A DNA stretch of 64,000 bases from Arthrobacter sp. SLBN-122 (GTDB lineage: Bacteria > Actinomycetota > Actinomycetes > Actinomycetales > Micrococcaceae): assembly GCF_006715165.1 (NCBI RefSeq), contig NZ_VFMS01000001.1, forward strand, positions 4,278,001-4,342,000, given 5' to 3'. The position numbers and the translations under genes are program-made. Positions 60,955 to 64,000 of this stretch are shown here, one piece after another. Below the pieces are notes generated by a model. The model saw only the letters and a list, made by a program, of their open reading frames with translations. It was not told the DNA's origin and made no database searches. The number at the start of each line of letters is the position of its first letter. Within the stretch, counting starts at the first letter, position 1.

Positions 60955-62928
60955 CTAAGAGCTGGACCAAGCAGAGCGGTGCTGCCGTACATTATTTGGT
61001 ACTGCTCGATTGTGGGGCGGGCAGCGCGTACATCCTCCTGCCCTGCGCCGGTTTACGACAGAGACGTGTTGCGTGTGGCCCGCTGGGCACGTCCACCAAT
61101 ACCTTCTTGTTCCTGGAACCACTTCCGCAGAAGCAAAGCCATTGCGATCGTGGTCCCAGTCGCGGACTAGTAACGGCTCGCGTGTTGCGAGGTCAGATAC
61201 CCCAGGCTGCAGGATCTTCCCTGTCTCCACAGGGCACGTGAGTTTCGGGTACCTGCAGCGGTTTGAAATGCGCCGTTCGAATTCATGGCCACTGGGACAG
61301 ACCCACCACACCTTCATGTCTGACCCGACCACGACCTGATCGGGGGTGAGTGTCCCATTACGGGCGTGGTTCCATTGTGCCGCGACATCCGGCCGCTTTG
61401 TAGCCAAGTCGTTAAAGCCGGCCAGCAAGACGCGGCCATCGCAAACGTTGCAACGTCCACCAGAGGCAACAAGGCGAAGGGGCGTCCTCACGAAGGAGTG
61501 CCCTCGAGGGCACCGCCAGTGGATACGGTCTTTCGCGTTTCCCGCAGTAATTTCTCGCGGTTCCTTTTTATTGCTGCTGCCGGGATCCCACAAACTTGCT
61601 AGCTGGGGGTGTGTCGTGGCGAGATCGTTTGTGCCTGGGAGCACTTTGCCAAATCCACAGTGGGGACAGCCGGTTCCCCGCAAGGCCCTTTGAGCGAACA
61701 TCGCGTCGTAGTGGTGACCCTGCGGGCAAATCCAGTGGCCGACTTTATTGCTGCCCGTCGACACTGTCCACGGCGTTGCTTCGTGATCTGCTTCAAGATC
61801 CCACTCGTCAAGCAGCCAGGGCACTCTGTCAGCGAGCGAGTTATATCCTGGGAACACCTTACGACCGGAGCAAATCGAGCAGGCGGAATCGTAGGGACCA
61901 TGGAAACTGTTCTTTGGAGGGTGCCGTCGGCTGACGTGTCCTTCCGGGCACAGGTATCGAGTAGTGACTCCCCTCTGCCGGTATCGGTCTTCCCACCATT
62001 GATGGTCGTCTCTATGCCGTGTTCGAAGGCAGTCCATGAAGGTGTGGAACGGTTGCAGAGGTGGGCCCGCACTGGCCTGCGCTTCCACAGGGTCAAGAAG
62101 GGGGCGGGGGTCTTCTGTGTTCCATTCACCTCCGAATCGACACCGCGCGGCGGCCGCTGTCCATCTGAGTATCAACCAGGCCTGGTCTATTCCAGCATCT
62201 GAGGCGGGATTTCCGGCCTCATGCATCCTGTGAGCGACTGCTTTGTACGCGTCACTGTAGGGTCGAGAGAAGTCACAGACTGCGTGAATGACGGCTGAAT
62301 CAGTGATCGTCTCGAGAATTGCTGCCGCTGTGGGAAGGTCTGCCGGCTTTGGCTCACCATCACCATCGTTCCGCACTGCGGAAGCTGCTCGTCGCAGCAC
62401 TTCCGTAATGATTGGCGTCAGCGTGATACTGCTTTGAATTCTCCCTGCCGCTTCGACGATGTCTTTGTCCACCGGTAGGGAGTGTTGCTGGGCCGGGGGC
62501 GGAACGACCCACGGTGGCGGTGCATTTCGGCCCTTCAACAATGTAGGTCCTGTCCATGTTTCGTGGACGGGACAGACGAGTTGTCCGCGATCTGGGTGGA
62601 GTGCGACGCTAGCCCCGTTGCTGCACTTTAGACATGCGTGCCAGACGATCCTCGTGGTGTTCCCGAGAAGTACCAGTCGATCGGCTAGGCTTCCCGCTGC
62701 TTTACGGCAGAGAGCTAATGCTTCGCGCTCTGCAATTTCCTGACTAACGCGGCTACGGGCAGGTAGGTTTCGGTTTTGTCTGTAGGTCGAAACGGCAAGG
62801 CGCCAGAGGTGCCCAGGGTGGGCGGCAGTGGCGGCATCTAACCGAGCCGCATAGCTTGCGACAGTTTCCCCGGGAAGAGGAACTGGTGTCATGGTCAGAG
62901 GCAGGTCGCCGGCTTCTTCAATGTCCAA
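60955..62928 (-). CDS. tniQ: TniQ-family transposition protein with five C-terminal zinc-ribbon repeats
   Basis: The protein of about 657 residues has an N-terminal TniQ domain (PVPLPGETVASYAARLDAAT onwards) with its zinc site WHACLKCSNGASVAL and LVCPVHETW. A helical region follows. The last 330 residues hold five zinc-ribbon/treble-clef units of the DUF4379 kind. Each has WxCPxGH, a distal Cys pair (CSICSG, CPHCGF, CNVCDG, TCPVE, CTRCPP) and, in the first four, a linker with a SLA or DLA-type motif. TTG 62928 has GGAG upstream and overlaps the TniB stop; ATG 62892 is the alternative. TniQ selects transposition targets; the repeats may read DNA or a protein. Confidence 0.85.
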   Translation of the reverse strand: MDIEEAGDLPLTMTPVPLPGETVASYAARLDAATAAHPGHLWRLAVSTYRQNRNLPARSRVSQEIAEREALALCRKAAGSLADRLVLLGNTTRIVWHACLKCSNGASVALHPDRGQLVCPVHETWTGPTLLKGRNAPPPWVVPPPAQQHSLPVDKDIVEAAGRIQSSITLTPIITEVLRRAASAVRNDGDGEPKPADLPTAAAILETITDSAVIHAVCDFSRPYSDAYKAVAHRMHEAGNPASDAGIDQAWLILRWTAAAARCRFGGEWNTEDPRPLLDPVEAQASAGPPLQPFHTFMDCLRTRHRDDHQWWEDRYRQRGVTTRYLCPEGHVSRRHPPKNSFHGPYDSACSICSGRKVFPGYNSLADRVPWLLDEWDLEADHEATPWTVSTGSNKVGHWICPQGHHYDAMFAQRALRGTGCPHCGFGKVLPGTNDLATTHPQLASLWDPGSSNKKEPREITAGNAKDRIHWRCPRGHSFVRTPLRLVASGGRCNVCDGRVLLAGFNDLATKRPDVAAQWNHARNGTLTPDQVVVGSDMKVWWVCPSGHEFERRISNRCRYPKLTCPVETGKILQPGVSDLATREPLLVRDWDHDRNGFASAEVVPGTRRYWWTCPAGHTQHVSVVNRRRAGGCTRCPPHNRAVPNNVRQHRSAWSSS

Positions 62929-63967
62929 TGTGCGCTCCGCGCCGCATAGCGGATTTGAAGAGACTTTCCTCGGCAATTTCTGCCGCTTTATCCTTCGCAA
63001 TTCCGAATGTAAGGACCTCGTCTTCGGGGTTTCGAAGATCTATGAGGTCCAGTGCCGCGCGGCTGACGAGCGAGTTGAGGGCACCTATTCGGCCGTTCGT
63101 AAGTGTGTGCAAATCAGCGCCTAGGGCCTTTAGCCCAAGTTGGTTTTCACCGAACAGGGGCATCGAGCTGACAAGGCTGCTGACGAGCATTTTCCAGCCC
63201 TTGGAACTCCGCTTCTCGTAGGAAACCATTTCCGCCACCCGGTATCGCTCTGCTATCTGTGCTCCTTCCGGTCCGTTAAGCAAGTTGGTGTTCTGCAGCC
63301 CGATTCCTATCAGGAGTATGGGGCAATCTATGTCATCGCCGAGTCGTCGGATAGCTGCACTGACCTTACGGGAATGCGCTCCGCCGTACTTGAGATTATG
63401 AACGTCATCTATCACGAGCAATTCTGTGCGGCAGTCGTTGATCGCATGCTGAACCATTCCCTCTAACCGTGCCTCGGTTTCGCGATGGCCGATCGGTAGC
63501 CCATAGAACTGGGCGATCATTCGATACAGCCCCAATGGTGTTCCGGTTGAGGGAAGGTTCACGTAGGCCACGGGCACCTCACCGCGTTCAACACAGCGAG
63601 GATCCTTATTCAGGCGTTGTGTGAGCAGGTCCAGCATCAGGATTCGGGCGACGGTTGTTTTGCCCGTGTATGAGTCTCCGGTCACGAGCACGCCATGACC
63701 GCCACCGCTGGCATACTGGTGTTCGCGCATCACCCTAGCGAGCACCCCCTGCACGTTCAGGTATGAGTCGTTTTTGACCATTACCCCACGAGTGATGATT
63801 CGCCGGCGCATGTCGTCAAATGCAATCTTTTGGAGCGAAGGCAGGGATAAGTATTCGTTAATGCTCACCGGGGTAGTACGCCTGCCATGATCTAGGAGCT
63901 CTTCTGTAAATCCGCGGTGGTTTTTGAGGTCCAGCCCGCTCCGCACACGGAGGGGGTATTCCATCAT
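62918..63967 (-). CDS. tniB: TniB-type AAA+ ATPase of a Tn5053/Tn7-like element
   Basis: The protein of about 349 residues is an AAA+ ATPase. Walker A is GVLVTGDSYTGKTTVARI (about 97-105), Walker B is ELLVIDDVHNLKYGG (about 183-190), and the sensor region is CPILLIGIGLQNTN. This is the TniB/TnsC layout, the regulator that links target selection to the transposase. ATG 63967 overlaps what seems to be the stop of the upstream gene (ATGA). Its own stop lies within the start of TniQ, giving the standard tniA-tniB-tniQ order with tniA outside the window. Confidence 0.9.
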   Translation of the reverse strand: MMEYPLRVRSGLDLKNHRGFTEELLDHGRRTTPVSINEYLSLPSLQKIAFDDMRRRIITRGVMVKNDSYLNVQGVLARVMREHQYASGGGHGVLVTGDSYTGKTTVARILMLDLLTQRLNKDPRCVERGEVPVAYVNLPSTGTPLGLYRMIAQFYGLPIGHRETEARLEGMVQHAINDCRTELLVIDDVHNLKYGGAHSRKVSAAIRRLGDDIDCPILLIGIGLQNTNLLNGPEGAQIAERYRVAEMVSYEKRSSKGWKMLVSSLVSSMPLFGENQLGLKALGADLHTLTNGRIGALNSLVSRAALDLIDLRNPEDEVLTFGIAKDKAAEIAEESLFKSAMRRGAHIGH

Positions 63968-64000
63968 GTTCCCCACCCGTTCACACCCTCGAAGCCATCC
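63964..64000 (-). CDS. Possible 3' end of tniA (cut by window)
   Basis: One minus-strand frame is open from the window edge, reads DGFEGVNGWGT and stops at 63964, overlapping the TniB ATG by four bases. The position is where a TniA transposase would end. Too short to identify by sequence. Confidence 0.3.
   Translation of the reverse strand, partial: DGFEGVNGWGT

Overview
The window is chromosomal DNA from a high-GC Gram-positive bacterium, most likely an actinobacterium of the Arthrobacter/Pseudarthrobacter type (Micrococcaceae). This is inferred from the G/C-ending codons, DUF5129 and two-domain Usp proteins, a phosphomutase-DUF3090-SCO1664 trio, a fused receiver-like/thioredoxin-reductase-like flavoprotein beside a UBP zinc finger, and several starts that look leaderless (a -10 hexamer six bases before ATG or GTG). 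No rRNA, tRNA or CRISPR array was found.

Region 1 (1-22 kb) is mostly ordinary chromosome. It holds an ABC-2 permease end, a DUF5129 protein, a universal stress protein, an HNH nuclease, an alpha/beta hydrolase, and a complete-looking fructan locus: LacI regulator with a double operator, sugar-binding protein, two permeases and a GH32 beta-fructosidase. The sugar-binding gene carries two single-base frameshifts although everything around it is intact. Next come a solute-binding/VWA protein, NERD, DUF2087 and APH proteins, the flavoprotein/UBP pair and the phosphomutase trio.

Region 2 (about 22.2-36.4 kb) is a zone of small, duplicated and decaying genes. Two unnamed paralogous families occur on the minus strand: a tiny Cys/His protein (five copies; three open, one frameshifted, one beheaded) and a 94-residue family (one intact, three remnants). 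The zone also holds broken EthD, DUF4259, NAD(P)-binding and metallophosphoesterase genes, scattered intact membrane proteins and lipoproteins, and a choice-of-anchor/SGNH hydrolase.

Region 3 (about 36.6-64 kb) looks like a defence or mobile island. From 49.5 down to 37.2 kb runs a minus-strand series, partly joined by stop/start overlaps: a C2H2-finger protein, a coiled-coil protein, an Hsp70-like ATPase, a second coiled-coil protein, an Ala/Gly-rich possibly EcsC-like protein, a 103-residue protein and a 1610-residue sacsin-like GHKL ATPase with a C-terminal DUF3883/NO VEIN-type nuclease-like domain. I do not recognise this set as a named system, and it is my main candidate for something undescribed. 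Beside it is a type I restriction-modification operon (HsdM, HsdS, HsdR) headed by an unusual 685-residue protein with an N-terminal HTH, a methylase-like core without visible catalytic motifs, and a specificity-subunit-like end. The right edge carries TniB and TniQ of a Tn5053/Tn7-like transposition module. This TniQ ends in five zinc-ribbon repeats. TniA would lie just outside the window, so the island may be transposon cargo; that is inference.

Single-base frameshifts recur, several in homopolymers and some in genes with otherwise intact neighbours. Some of the broken genes may therefore be assembly errors rather than real decay.
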